64,000 nucleotides of DNA from Pseudomonas aylmerensis (GCF_001702265.1 NZ_MAUE01000033.1:46758-110757); one strand, 5' to 3'; numbered from the stretch's first letter, positions 52,679 to 64,000 are shown. Notes: generated by a model from the letters alone, not told the origin. Program-made: numbers and translations.

Positions 52679-52710
52679 CAACGGGTGGCAGCCTGGGCTG
52701 CCACCCGTTG
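52679..52710. terminator. Bidirectional terminator between convergent receptor genes
   Basis: A perfect 14-bp stem (CAACGGGTGGCAGC at 52679-52692, complement at 52697-52710) has a 4-nt loop and sits exactly between the two convergent stop codons (52674 and 52715). Its symmetry suits termination from both sides. Confidence 0.8.
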
Positions 52711-52714
52711 CAGG

Positions 52715-55129
52715 CTACCAGTCGTAGGACACGGCCAACGATGCCGTGCGCTCCTGCCCGTAATAGCAGCCAAAGGCATAGTTGCATGCCGAAACGTACT
52801 CGCGATCAAACAGGTTCTGCACGTTCAGGCTGGCTTCCGCGCCCTTGAGCGTGGGACTGACACGGCCCAGGTCGTAGCGGATGGTCGTGTCGTACACCAC
52901 AAACGAAGGGGTTTTGAAGGTGTTGCCCGAATCGCCGTATTTCTTGCCGGTGTAACGAGCGCCCCCACCGACGGTCAGGCCTGCCAGGGCATTGCTCGCG
53001 AAGTGGTAGTCGACCCAGGTACTGGCGGTCCACGGTGCCTGGGACTCGTTGCGGTTGCCTTTATCACCATAATTGCTCTTGGTGTAGAACGAGTCCAGGT
53101 AGGCCACCGCGCCAATCACCTCGAACTGGCCAACACGCGTCTTGCCTTCGAACTCGACACCCCGCGAGCGCACCTCGCCTTCCTGCAACTGATACTCCGG
53201 GTACTCAATGTCGCCGGTCAGCACGTTCTTCTGCTTGATCTGGTACACCGACAACGTCAGCAATGAGCTGTCGTTGGGCTGGTATTTGACCCCCGCCTCG
53301 TACTGCTCGCCCTCCACCGGCTTGAACGCCGAGGCCCCGCGCTGTGGGGCCTGGCTGCCGATGCTGGGGAAGAACGACTCGGCGTAACTGACATAGGGCG
53401 CCAGGCCGAAATCAGTGAGGTAGGTCAAGCCGATTCGTCGGGTGAGTTTCTTGTCTTTCTGGCTGACCGTGCTGTCGGCCAGCAGGTCGCGGTTCTCGAC
53501 TTCGGCCCAGTCTTCACGCAGGCCGACGGTGAGGATAAAGCGGTCAAGCTTGATCTGGTCCTGGGCGTACAGGCCGGTCTGCTTGATGGTGTTGTCCCAC
53601 TTGGTGGTGAGGGTCGGCTGGCCCAGGGTGTGGTAGTTGCTGGGTTTATACAGCTCGATGATTTCTGCACCGTACAGGTTGTAGCCCTGGTACTTGCGGG
53701 TGAACTGGCGGTAATCGACGCCGGTCAGCAGCGTATGGTCCAGCGCGCCGGTGGCGAATTTGAACTGCAGGTTGTTATCAATCGTGTAGGCAGAGTTGTG
53801 CTGGCGCCAGTCGAGCTTGGTGCGGGTGGCGCGGGTGTCGTCGATGCTGTTATCCGGGAGCGTGACGAAGCGGTTCAGGTAAAAGCCTTTGTAGCGGTCG
53901 TTGACGTCGGTGTAGCGCGCCGTCGAGTGGTATTCGAGGTTGTCGTTGAAGGCGTGGGAGAAATCGAAGCCGAGCACGTACTGGTCGCGGATGTAGTCGT
54001 TCCAGTCCGAGTCGCCCAGGAAGGTGTCGCGGTCGATATGCCGGCCCTCGGCGCTGCGGTACAGCGTGCCAATGGCGGGCAGCGCCTGGTAGTCGGCCAG
54101 GGACTTGTCGCGCTGCAGCTGCGCGTAGACCGTCAGCGCCGTCTCGTCGGTCGGCGCCCAGGTGAGGCTGGGCGCGAGCAAGGTGCGGCTGTCGGTGGCG
54201 TGGTCGACCATCTCGTTGCCGTCACGGGCCAGGGCAATCAGGCGATAGCTCAAGGTCTTGGCCTGATCGATTGGCCCGCTGAAATCCAGCGCACCGTTGA
54301 CCCGGTCATAACTGCCGATGCCGAACTTGACCTGGTGCCGCGCCTCGGTGGTTGGCCGCTTGGAGACCATGTTGATCATCCCGCCCGGCTGGTTCTGCCC
54401 GTACAACACGGATGCCGGGCCCTTGAGCACTTCGATACGCTCGAGGGTGTACGGATCGATTTGCGGGGCGCCGCCCAGGCTGCCGGCGTACGGCAGGTAG
54501 GCGCCGTCGAGGTACAACAGGGTTGGCGCGAAGCCACGGCTGGCGACTTCATCGGCAATGGTGTTGCGGTCGGTGTAGCCGTTGGTGTCGATGCCCGGCG
54601 TGTAGCGCAGGGCCTGCGTGAGGTTGCGTGCACCCTGGACCGCGACCTGGTCGGCCGTAACCACGTTGACCGTCTGCGGGATTTCCAGAATCGGCGTATC
54701 GGTCTTGGTCGCGGTGCCGCTGCGCGTGGCGACGTAACCGTCTACCGGGCCCCAGGCATTTTCCGTGGCCGCCCCGGTCACGGTGGTGGGGCTCAGGTTC
54801 AGCGAATTGCCTTCGGGTAGCAGGTAAAGGCTCCAGGTACCGTTGTCGGTAATGATCAAGCCCAGCCCGCTGCCGGCCAGCGCCTGTTGCACGGCCTGCT
54901 CCGGCGTCAATTGGCCCTGGACGGCGGCAGCCCGGCGACCTTGCAGCAAGGCCGGGGTCACCGACAGCGTGCGCCCGCTTTCGCGGGACAAACGGCTGAG
55001 GGTGTCACCCAGCGCGGCCGCAGGCAGGTCGAAATAATGGGTGGTGTCCTGGGCCATCGCAGGTTGGCCGATGACGGCCAGCGTAATGGCCAGCGTCAGC
55101 AGGCAAGGACGAATCATCAAGGGTGCCAT
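52715..55129 (-). CDS. TonB-dependent siderophore receptor with STN domain (ferrichrome/hydroxamate-type)
   Basis: The 804-aa receptor has a signal peptide (LTLAITLAVIGQPAMA) and an STN domain (FDLPAAALGDTLSRLSRESG). Its plug has DTPILEIPQTVNVVTADQVA and RIEVLKGPASVLYGQNQPGG, and the barrel ends SYDW. The PASVLYGQNQPGG plug and the CNYAFGCYYGQERTA stretch are typical of FhuA/FiuA-like hydroxamate receptors. That substrate call is inferred from similarity. It is the third gene after the sigma and FecR genes, 87 nt downstream of fecR. Confidence 0.85.
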   Translation of the reverse strand: MAPLMIRPCLLTLAITLAVIGQPAMAQDTTHYFDLPAAALGDTLSRLSRESGRTLSVTPALLQGRRAAAVQGQLTPEQAVQQALAGSGLGLIITDNGTWSLYLLPEGNSLNLSPTTVTGAATENAWGPVDGYVATRSGTATKTDTPILEIPQTVNVVTADQVAVQGARNLTQALRYTPGIDTNGYTDRNTIADEVASRGFAPTLLYLDGAYLPYAGSLGGAPQIDPYTLERIEVLKGPASVLYGQNQPGGMINMVSKRPTTEARHQVKFGIGSYDRVNGALDFSGPIDQAKTLSYRLIALARDGNEMVDHATDSRTLLAPSLTWAPTDETALTVYAQLQRDKSLADYQALPAIGTLYRSAEGRHIDRDTFLGDSDWNDYIRDQYVLGFDFSHAFNDNLEYHSTARYTDVNDRYKGFYLNRFVTLPDNSIDDTRATRTKLDWRQHNSAYTIDNNLQFKFATGALDHTLLTGVDYRQFTRKYQGYNLYGAEIIELYKPSNYHTLGQPTLTTKWDNTIKQTGLYAQDQIKLDRFILTVGLREDWAEVENRDLLADSTVSQKDKKLTRRIGLTYLTDFGLAPYVSYAESFFPSIGSQAPQRGASAFKPVEGEQYEAGVKYQPNDSSLLTLSVYQIKQKNVLTGDIEYPEYQLQEGEVRSRGVEFEGKTRVGQFEVIGAVAYLDSFYTKSNYGDKGNRNESQAPWTASTWVDYHFASNALAGLTVGGGARYTGKKYGDSGNTFKTPSFVVYDTTIRYDLGRVSPTLKGAEASLNVQNLFDREYVSACNYAFGCYYGQERTASLAVSYDW

Positions 55130-55216
55130 AGGGGTGGATACTCGTTGTCAGGTTGGCGTTCTCTAACCCTGACTCGCGAGACGTGCGATCCCCTCACGGC
55201 CTGTGAAAATAATCGT

Positions 55217-56191
55217 TTATTGCACGTCAATCAGCGTCAACCACGGCCCATAGCGGCGAATGCGCAACGGGAATGTCTGGGCAAGCGATTGCAGCGTCTG
55301 CTCGGCATCATCCAGCGGGTACACCCCGTACACACGCAGCGCCGCCGCTTGCGGGCTGATGCGCAGCACGCCCCGGCGATACGGGCGCAAGGCATCGATC
55401 AGCGAGCCCAGCGGCTCGTCGCGAATGTCGACCCGACCGTCGCGCCAATCCACCCGCCCGGCTGCCGACAACGGTACCGGCCGCACCCATTCCTCGCTGA
55501 ACCACGCCGCCTGCCCCGCTTCCACGCGCCGCTGGTGACCGCCCTGGGTGGTGACTTTCACACTGTGCAGTTGCACCGAGGTCAGGCTGCCGGCGGCTTC
55601 CTGGCTGACCATGAACTGCGTGCCGAGGGCCTGGACTTCGCCCTGTGCGGTGGTGATGACAAACGGCCGGCGGGCATCGGCGGCGACATCGACAAACACC
55701 TGGCCTTCACGCAGATGCACGACCCGGCGTTGCTCAGTGAACTGGATATCCACCGAGCTGCGCGCGTTGAGGCTCAAGCGGCTGCCGTCGGCCAACGTGA
55801 AGGTACTGCGCTCGCCGGTGGCGGTCCGCCGATCGGCCCACAACCCGTTGAGCGGTTGGGCACGGTCGAGCAGCGCAGCGCCACTGACGCCAAACAACAC
55901 CAGGGCCAAGCCGCCACGCAGCACCTTGCGACGCGACACGGTGTCGGGCGTCATCAGTGCGTGGGACGCCGCACGCAATTGGCCAGGGCTGTGCGCCTCG
56001 ACCCGGTGCAGCGCGGCAATCGGTTGCTGCAACAGGTTGCCCACCCGCTGCCAGGCCGCCGCATGCTCGGGGCTGGCGTGCAACCAGGCGTCGAAAGCCT
56101 GGCGCAGGTCGCGGTCCTCGCCGGCCGCCTCGAGGCGCAGCAGCCAATCGACGGCCTCGCGGGTACAAGCATCCACCTTGGGCTGCGTCAT
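55217..56191 (-). CDS. FecR-type anti-sigma factor / regulator
   Basis: The 324-aa protein has a cytoplasmic segment (REAVDWLLRLEAAGEDRDLR; FDAWLHASPEHAAAWQRV), a hydrophobic helix (LRGGLALVLFGVSGAALL, about 86-103) and a periplasmic FecR domain (RTATGERSTFTLADGSRLSL; RRVVHLREGQVFVDVA). The ATG at 56191 overlaps the sigma gene stop (ATGA), implying coupling. Confidence 0.88.
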   Translation of the reverse strand: MTQPKVDACTREAVDWLLRLEAAGEDRDLRQAFDAWLHASPEHAAAWQRVGNLLQQPIAALHRVEAHSPGQLRAASHALMTPDTVSRRKVLRGGLALVLFGVSGAALLDRAQPLNGLWADRRTATGERSTFTLADGSRLSLNARSSVDIQFTEQRRVVHLREGQVFVDVAADARRPFVITTAQGEVQALGTQFMVSQEAAGSLTSVQLHSVKVTTQGGHQRRVEAGQAAWFSEEWVRPVPLSAAGRVDWRDGRVDIRDEPLGSLIDALRPYRRGVLRISPQAAALRVYGVYPLDDAEQTLQSLAQTFPLRIRRYGPWLTLIDVQ

Positions 56192-56700
56192 GCCAGCTCC
56201 GCCGATTCCGCGAGGCAATGCAGGAACGCCCTGCGCAAATCGCGCTCGACAGTCGCCAGGGAGACATTCAGTTGCTGCGCGATCAGAGGTTGGGTCAAGC
56301 CTTCGAGACGACTCAGGATAAAGATCTGGCGTACCCGCGCCGGCAGGCCGTTAAGCAGCCGGTCAATGCTTTCCAATGCTTCGCGGACCAACGCAAGGTC
56401 TTCTTCGGAAGGGCTGTAGCACTCCGGCAGTAAAGCCAGGCTGTCGAGGTAGCTTTGTTCCAGGCGCTTGCGCCGCCAGAAACTGAACAACAGTCGGCGT
56501 GCAACCGTGCTCAAAAACGCCCGCGGCTCCTCAAGTTGGGTGAGCTGGCGCGCATCGAGCACGCGGATGAAGGTGTCCTGGGTCAGGTCTGCGGCATCCT
56601 GGGGGCACTTCAACTGGCGATACAACCACGCACGCAACCACCGATGGTTATCGTCGTAGAGCGCGGCTAAAAGGGCCTTGGGATCAGTAGGTGTGGACAC
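56188..56700 (-). CDS. FecI-like ECF sigma factor
   Basis: The 170-aa protein has region 2 (PQDAADLTQDTFIRVLDARQ...PRAFLSTVARRLLFSFWRR) and region 4 (LPARVRQIFILSRLEGLTQPLIAQQLNVSLATVERDL). It should direct the receptor gene at 52715-55129. A good Fur box lies just upstream, consistent with production under iron limitation. Confidence 0.9.
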   Translation of the reverse strand: MSTPTDPKALLAALYDDNHRWLRAWLYRQLKCPQDAADLTQDTFIRVLDARQLTQLEEPRAFLSTVARRLLFSFWRRKRLEQSYLDSLALLPECYSPSEEDLALVREALESIDRLLNGLPARVRQIFILSRLEGLTQPLIAQQLNVSLATVERDLRRAFLHCLAESAELA

Positions 56701-56721
56701 GCAACACTGCCAGACGTTAAT

Positions 56722-56740
56722 GATAATTCATCTCATTATC
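56722..56740. promoter_or_regulatory. Fur box upstream of the third ECF sigma gene
   Basis: GATAATTCATCTCATTATC matches about 14 of 19 positions of the consensus, with both outer hexamers GATAAT and ATTATC intact. It lies 21 nt before the sigma-factor start and is the best Fur site in the window. Confidence 0.75.
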
Positions 56741-56851
56741 TGCGCAGACTCTGGCACATTGCAATCGTTAAAACACCCAGCCTGCAGCGCATTTGTGTAT
56801 CTGCGCCCCTCCACTAGACTCAGGAGTTCCTCTTACATGGAAGTACCTTAA

Positions 56852-57439
56852 ATGAAAGTAACGCGCCCTCTTCGCCACGCCATCGCCCTGGTCACACTGC
56901 TGGCCGCCGGCAACCTCACGGCCTTCGCTGCCGATATCCCGCTGTCCAAGACCCTGGAAGCCGACGAAGTCACCACCAAAGTGCTGGCCGTGGATGCCGC
57001 CAAGCATCAGGTGGTGCTGCAAGGCGCCGACGGTGGCGAGGTGCATGTGCAACTTACCGACGCCGCCAAGGACCTGGGTAATCTCAAGGTCGGCGACCAG
57101 GTCAAAGTGCTGACCACGCATTCGGTCGCCGCCGTGCTGGACACCGATGTGGACAAAAGTGCACCGGATGCCAGCGAAAAAACCGGTGTGATCCGCGCCA
57201 CCGCCGATAATCCCAACCCAGGCGGCGCAGCGTTCCGTCAGGTACAGGTGCAACTGAAGATCACGCACATCGACTTGAAGAAAAACCAGGTCACCCTGGA
57301 AAATCCGGCCGGTGCGAGCAAAGTGTTGAATGTCGAGAAACCAGAGATTCGTGCCGGCCTCAAGGACCTCAAGGTCGGTCAGAGTGTGCTGGTGACGTTT
57401 ACCGACACCCTGGAAATCACCACCGCTCACGAAGGCTGA
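56852..57439 (+). CDS. Periplasmic protein of unknown function
   Basis: The 195-aa protein has a signal peptide (AIALVTLLAAGNLTAFA). Two repeats of a beta-rich motif follow: EVTTKVLAVDAAKHQVVLQG...LGNLKVGDQVKVL and KITHIDLKKNQVTLENPAG...DLKVGQSVLVTF. Each half looks like a small OB-like or barrel strand set, so an internal duplication is likely. I recognise no family. The single gene is followed by a bidirectional terminator. Confidence 0.65.
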   Translation: MKVTRPLRHAIALVTLLAAGNLTAFAADIPLSKTLEADEVTTKVLAVDAAKHQVVLQGADGGEVHVQLTDAAKDLGNLKVGDQVKVLTTHSVAAVLDTDVDKSAPDASEKTGVIRATADNPNPGGAAFRQVQVQLKITHIDLKKNQVTLENPAGASKVLNVEKPEIRAGLKDLKVGQSVLVTFTDTLEITTAHEG

Positions 57440-57451
57440 CAGTTATCAACG

Positions 57452-57473
57452 CGGGCATCAGTGATGATGCCCG
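57452..57473. terminator. Bidirectional terminator
   Basis: CGGGCATCA and TGATGCCCG form a perfect 9-bp stem around a GTGA loop, 12 nt past one stop codon (57439) and 6 nt before the convergent one (57480). Confidence 0.7.
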
Positions 57474-57479
57474 TTGGGG

Positions 57480-57947
57480 TCAGGCCTGGCGGGCCTGGGT
57501 CAAATATTTTTCGATGTTGTTCATCTGCTCGTCCCAGCCCCGGGAGTTCATCTTGAAGGCTTTCTGCCGACGGGCTTCGGGCACTTCATCGAAGCCGGAT
57601 TCGACGACCCGCAGCAAAATGCCCGGCGCGCGATCCTCGATGGTGAACTCCACCAGTGTCGGGGTTTCCTGGTCGTAGTCGACGCCCTCCTCCACCGCAA
57701 AGGGGTGCCACCAGAAAGAGAACAGTGTCTGTGGCAGGATACGTTCGATTTTGGCATTCCAGATCACATGCTCGTACCCCGGATAAGTGATCGGCGCCTT
57801 GATGGTTTCCCCCGCTGCAAAGGTTTTGCCCTTCAGGGCAATTCCGAACCAGTTGCCGAATTGCTCGGCATCGGTGAGTGCTTCCCAGACGTGTTTGCGT
57901 GAAACGTTAAGCAGGACTTTTCGTTCTATGCGATCTAATACGTGCAT
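57480..57947 (-). CDS. SRPBCC / AHSA1-family protein
   Basis: The 155-aa protein has the START-like helix-grip pattern of the AHSA1 family: IERKVLLNVSRKHVWEALTDAEQFGNWFG at the start, then KIERILPQTLFSFWWHPFA and a C-terminal helix. Members bind small hydrophobic ligands; a specific role cannot be given. It is divergent from the GFA gene. Confidence 0.8.
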   Translation of the reverse strand: MHVLDRIERKVLLNVSRKHVWEALTDAEQFGNWFGIALKGKTFAAGETIKAPITYPGYEHVIWNAKIERILPQTLFSFWWHPFAVEEGVDYDQETPTLVEFTIEDRAPGILLRVVESGFDEVPEARRQKAFKMNSRGWDEQMNNIEKYLTQARQA

Positions 57948-58045
57948 AAGTCACCTCCTCCATTGACAGTAGGCGACATCGAACAATGCGCAACCTTGGG
58001 TTGTGCGCGATGATGATGACCCCATCCTTGACCCGACATTACGTT

Positions 58046-58447
58046 ATGACTGACGCGTTGAATGGAAGTTGCTTCTGCAAGGCCGTCCGCTACCAGGTGG
58101 AGCGCCTGGACATGCCCATCAGCCACTGCCACTGCGACAGCTGCCGCAAGGTGCACGCGGCCGCGTTTGTGGCGACAGCCGGGGTGATGCGTGAGCATTT
58201 TCGCTGGACGCAAGGCGAGGGTCTGTTGTCGTCATTCGAGTCTTCGCCGGGCAAGCTCAGGCATTTCTGCTCGCGCTGCGGCTCACACCTGATGGCCGAG
58301 CGTGGGCACCAGCCGCATGTGATTGTGCGGGTGGCGACGCTGGACGATGATCCGGGCGTGCGGCCCACCGCGCACATCTGGACGGCGCATGACGTGCCCT
58401 GGCTGGCCTACACGGGCGTAGACCAGTGGGACGAGTGGCAGGTGTGA
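58046..58447 (+). CDS. GFA-family (glutathione-dependent formaldehyde-activating enzyme-like) protein
   Basis: The 133-aa protein has the zinc-binding pattern GSCFCKAVRYQV, HCHCDSCRK and FCSRCGSHL of the GFA/CENP-V family. These proteins bind zinc and sometimes glutathione; many have no known substrate. The ATG at 58046 is chosen because the family begins at GSCFC; upstream starts only add a non-conserved tail. It converges with the PBP2 gene, with 1 nt between the stops. Confidence 0.78.
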   Translation: MTDALNGSCFCKAVRYQVERLDMPISHCHCDSCRKVHAAAFVATAGVMREHFRWTQGEGLLSSFESSPGKLRHFCSRCGSHLMAERGHQPHVIVRVATLDDDPGVRPTAHIWTAHDVPWLAYTGVDQWDEWQV

Positions 58448-58448
58448 C

Positions 58449-60341
58449 TCAGACGTGCGGGTCACCCGGTGCTTTAGCCGGGGTCGCATACTGCGGCTTG
58501 AGGTGACCTTCCTGGTCGAGCAGCCAGGCGTCCATGATCTGCCGCACCACCGGGCCTGCCACCCGACCACCGGCTTCGCCGTTTTCGATCATGACCGAGA
58601 TCACGATCTTCGGATGCTCGGCAGGGGCAAAGCCGACGAACAAGGCGTTGTCGCGATGCCGCTCCAGAGTCTTGTCGCGGTTGTAGCGCTCACCTTGTTT
58701 GATCGCGACCACTTGCGCAGTACCACTCTTGCCGGCGATGCGGTATTGCGCACCTTGCGCGGCGGCCCGAGCGATGCCGCGCGGGTCATGCATCACCAAC
58801 TGCATGCCATGGTTCACCTGCTCCCAGTCACGCGGGTCCTTGAGGACCACATTCGGCATCGGGTTCTCGTCTACGGGCGGCACGCCGTTGATGGTCTTGG
58901 CCAGGTGCGGGCGATTCCACACGCCCTTGTTGGCGATCAACGCTGTCGCCTGGGCCAATTGCAATGGCGTGACCTGCATATAGCCCTGGCCGATACCGAG
59001 GATCACGGTTTCGCCTGGGAACCATGGCTGGCGGCGGGTCGCACGCTTCCAGGCCTGGGATGGCATCAGCCCGGCTGACTCTTCGAACATGTCCAGGGAG
59101 ACTTTCTGGCCCAGGCCGAACTCCGCCAGGTAGTCGTGCAGGCGGTCGATGCCGAGCTTGTGTGCCAGGTCGTAAAAGTAGGTGTCGTTGGAACGCATGA
59201 TGGCGGCGTCCATGTCGACCCAGCCGTCACCGCTGTGGTTCCAGTTGCGGTATTTGTGATCAAAATCGGGGAGCTGGTAGTAACCCGGGTCGAACACGCG
59301 GGTCTGGGCGGTCACCACACCGCTGTCGAGGCCGGCAATGGCCACCTCAGGCTTGATCGTCGAACCCGGCGCATAGAGCCCGCGCAGGACGCGGTTGAAC
59401 AGCGGCCGGTCGATGGAATCGTGCAGCGCGGCATATTCCTTGAAGCTGATGCCGGTGACAAACAGGTTCGGGTCGAAACTCGGTTTGCTGACCATGGCCA
59501 GGACTTCGCCGGTTTGCGGGTCGAGCGCGACCACCGAGCCACGGCGATCGCCCAAGGCTTCCTCGGCGGCTTCCTGAAGGTGGACGTCGAGGCTGAGCAC
59601 AATATTTTTGCCAGGGATCGGGTCGGTGTGCTTGAGCACGCGCAGCACACGCCCCTGGGCGTTGGTCTCGACCTCTTCGTAACCGACGTGGCCGTGCAGT
59701 TCGGACTCGTAGAAACGCTCGATGCCGGTCTTGCCGATGGACTGTGTACCGCGATACTCCACCGAGTCGAGAGCCTTGGACTCTTTCTCGTTGATGCGCC
59801 CGACATAGCCGATGGAGTGTGCAAAGTGCGCACCCAGCGGGTAGTGCCGGACAAACTGCGGCTCTACGTCGACGCCAGGCAAGCGAAACTCGTTCACGGC
59901 CAGGACCGCGATCTGCTCTTCGGTCAGCTCGTAAAATAATGTCACCGGGACGAAAGGATGGCGTGCCTGCTTCAAGGCCTTGTCGAACACCGCACGGTCT
60001 TCAGCAGGCAGGTGCAGCAGGTTGACGATGGCGTCCAGCTCACCCTTGAGGTCTGTGGTGCGCTCCCGGGTGATGGTCAGGTTGTAGCTGGGACGATTGT
60101 CGGCGAGCACCACGCCATTCCGGTCGTAGATCAACCCGCGAGTCGGTGTTATCGGCAGGACGTGGACCCGATTATTCTCGGAAATCGTCGAGTGATAGTC
60201 GTACTGCACCACCTGCAGGAAATACATGCGGCCCACCAGGGCACAGGTGATGCCGATCACCAGCAGCGCGCAGGCGAGCAGGCGCTTGTTGACCAGGCGG
60301 TTTTCTTTTTCGTGATCCTTGATGGGTATTGGTTCAGGCAT
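58449..60341 (-). CDS. mrdA: Penicillin-binding protein 2 (peptidoglycan transpeptidase)
   Basis: The 630-aa class B PBP has an N-terminal membrane anchor (about residues 20-40) and a dimerisation/pedestal domain (PTRGLIYDRNGVVLADN). The transpeptidase domain carries S327-T-I-K330, the SND motif (MRSNDTYF) and KSGTAQ. It elongates the sidewall peptidoglycan with RodA. No rodA or other elongasome gene is adjacent: it stands alone next to an rRNA operon, so it may be a second PBP2 copy. An Ala/Pro-rich tail ends the protein. Confidence 0.9.
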   Translation of the reverse strand: MPEPIPIKDHEKENRLVNKRLLACALLVIGITCALVGRMYFLQVVQYDYHSTISENNRVHVLPITPTRGLIYDRNGVVLADNRPSYNLTITRERTTDLKGELDAIVNLLHLPAEDRAVFDKALKQARHPFVPVTLFYELTEEQIAVLAVNEFRLPGVDVEPQFVRHYPLGAHFAHSIGYVGRINEKESKALDSVEYRGTQSIGKTGIERFYESELHGHVGYEEVETNAQGRVLRVLKHTDPIPGKNIVLSLDVHLQEAAEEALGDRRGSVVALDPQTGEVLAMVSKPSFDPNLFVTGISFKEYAALHDSIDRPLFNRVLRGLYAPGSTIKPEVAIAGLDSGVVTAQTRVFDPGYYQLPDFDHKYRNWNHSGDGWVDMDAAIMRSNDTYFYDLAHKLGIDRLHDYLAEFGLGQKVSLDMFEESAGLMPSQAWKRATRRQPWFPGETVILGIGQGYMQVTPLQLAQATALIANKGVWNRPHLAKTINGVPPVDENPMPNVVLKDPRDWEQVNHGMQLVMHDPRGIARAAAQGAQYRIAGKSGTAQVVAIKQGERYNRDKTLERHRDNALFVGFAPAEHPKIVISVMIENGEAGGRVAGPVVRQIMDAWLLDQEGHLKPQYATPAKAPGDPHV

Positions 60342-60594
60342 TTCTACAGCATCTCGTTGAAGAAGGTCGACGCCGCATCCTGCGGATAAAGATCAGTCCT
60401 TGTGAAAATGTGCTGCACCATACCAAAAATGCAGAAACACTTTGCATCGATTTCCCCGAACGGCATGCCGATAGCGATTTTTGTCATGAAAGTCTGGGAT
60501 CAAGCCTCAGCAAGACTTTCAGATCAGGAAGCCTATTCGTGGCCGGGGAACGCGGTGTCCTCTACCGGGGGTGCTTTTCGACCGCCCAAAACAA
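60342..60594. other. Intergenic region between PBP2 gene and rRNA terminator
   Basis: These 253 nt presumably include the PBP2 promoter (minus-strand gene starting at 60341). I see no gene or repeat of note. Confidence 0.5.
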
Positions 60595-60624
60595 AACCCC
60601 TGTCTGCGTTAGCAAACAGGGGTT
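60595..60624 (-). terminator. rRNA operon terminator
   Basis: AACCCCTGT and ACAGGGGTT (60595-60603, 60616-60624) form a stem with internal TG/CA pairing. On the minus strand it is followed by TTTGTTTTGGG, a typical T-tract. It lies about 12 nt beyond the 5S 3' end. Confidence 0.85.
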
Positions 60625-60636
60625 CTGGAATTTAAT

Positions 60637-60752
60637 CTTGACGATGACCTACTCTCACATGGGGAAACCCCACACTACCATCGGCGATGCATCGTTTCAC
60701 TGCTGAGTTCGGGATGGGATCAGGTGGTTCCAATGCTCTATGGTCGTCAAGA
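60637..60752 (-). rRNA. rrf: 5S ribosomal RNA
   Basis: The minus strand reads TTGACGACCATAGAGCATTG, then GGAACCACCTGATCCCATCC and CGAACTCAGCAGTGAAACGA, ending GAGAGTAGGTCATCGTCAAG. This matches Pseudomonas 5S rRNA with few differences. The 5' and 3' limits are estimated to within a few nucleotides. Confidence 0.93.
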
Positions 60753-60922
60753 AATTCGGGTACTGAGTCGTGACCATGTGGCCTCGCTTCAGCAAATTGG
60801 GTATGTGACAGCTTTCGGTGTTTTGTGAGCGTCGAACTTTCGGTTCATTTCGTCTTCACACACCGCAATCTGGTGCTCTTTTGCCTTTCAGCTCGAAGCA
60901 AGCAAATTGCTTGGGTGTTATA
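60753..60922 (-). other. 23S-5S intergenic spacer with 3' half of the 23S processing stem
   Basis: The spacer carries no tRNA. Sequence around 60904-60922 (ATTGCTTGGGTGTTATATGG) is complementary to sequence just 5' of the 23S gene (63811-63830), forming the RNase III processing stem that brackets 23S rRNA. Confidence 0.7.
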
Positions 60923-63813
<2,891 letters not shown>

Positions 63814-64000
63814 ATATAACCCCAAGCAATCTGGTTATACTGTGAAGACGACATTCGCCGAAAATTCGAATTTCTCAATTAAGAGAACTCACAAATTTTA
63901 CCTTAGCCTGATCCGTTACCAGTGAAAGTAACGTTCAGTCTATCTTTCTATCACATACCCAAATTTTTAAAGAACGATCTAATCAAAGACTAGAAATCAA
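63814..64000 (-). other. 16S-23S internal transcribed spacer (partial) with boxA-like sequence
   Basis: The AT-rich sequence upstream of the 23S gene begins with the 5' half of the processing stem. It contains GATCGTTCTTTAAAAATTTG on the minus strand (63963-63982), a boxA-type antitermination signal. No tRNA is visible in this part; 16S and any spacer tRNAs would lie beyond the right edge. Confidence 0.7.

Overview
The window looks like chromosome from a fluorescent Pseudomonas (P. fluorescens group). Support comes from the Pseudomonas-type 23S/5S rRNA at the right end, high-GC coding sequence, REP-type GTGGCGAGC/GGGAGCAAGC palindromes, a complete psl-type exopolysaccharide operon, an isonitrile hydratase close to the P. 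putida enzyme, and three FecI/FecR/TonB-receptor systems. The species is inferred from these features, not proven.

Layout. 1-2.7 kb: a DapF-like protein with both catalytic cysteines replaced by serine, a long imperfect inverted repeat, and an MFS transporter. 2.7-5.4 kb: three minus-strand genes of unknown function, each preceded by a HrpL-type hrp box (two exact, one with one mismatch). They look like type III secretion substrates or helpers, with no secretion apparatus in the window. 5.4-9.5 kb: a fecI-fecR-fecA ferric-citrate-type system. 9.5-10.2 kb: an ABATE/CGNR zinc-finger protein. 10.3-17.5 kb: a tightly packed eight-gene operon (HAD phosphatase, transaldolase, sulfotransferase, SDR, Rossmann dehydrogenase, glycine/sarcosine-type N-methyltransferase, MFS transporter, stand-alone APS kinase). 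It reads as an unrecognised pathway for a small sulfated, N-methylated product, and has a structured 5' leader. 17.7-24.4 kb: an SDR/GH15 pair, hydrolases, a GlxA-type regulator divergent from inhA, a REP and a LysE exporter. 24.5-28.6 kb: a second FecI/FecR/receptor system. 29.0-44.4 kb: pslA to pslL in the canonical order, ended by a REPIN. 44.6-50.2 kb: a DUF4174-like protein, a circularly permuted-looking amine oxidase, a GST, a GNAT acetyltransferase and DNA polymerase II. 50.4-56.7 kb: a TonB receptor convergent with a third FecI/FecR/receptor system. 56.8-60.3 kb: small accessory genes and a stand-alone PBP2. 60.6-64 kb: the 5S and 23S rRNA genes on the minus strand; the 16S lies beyond the window.

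How it fits together. Iron acquisition dominates: four TonB-dependent receptors, three sigma/anti-sigma pairs and several Fur-box candidates. Psl makes a biofilm matrix polysaccharide. The two least explained units are the hrp-box cluster (host or microbe interaction) and the sulfotransferase operon (probable secondary metabolite or osmolyte). Start codons were revised wherever a ribosome binding site, a gene overlap or family length argued against the longest frame.
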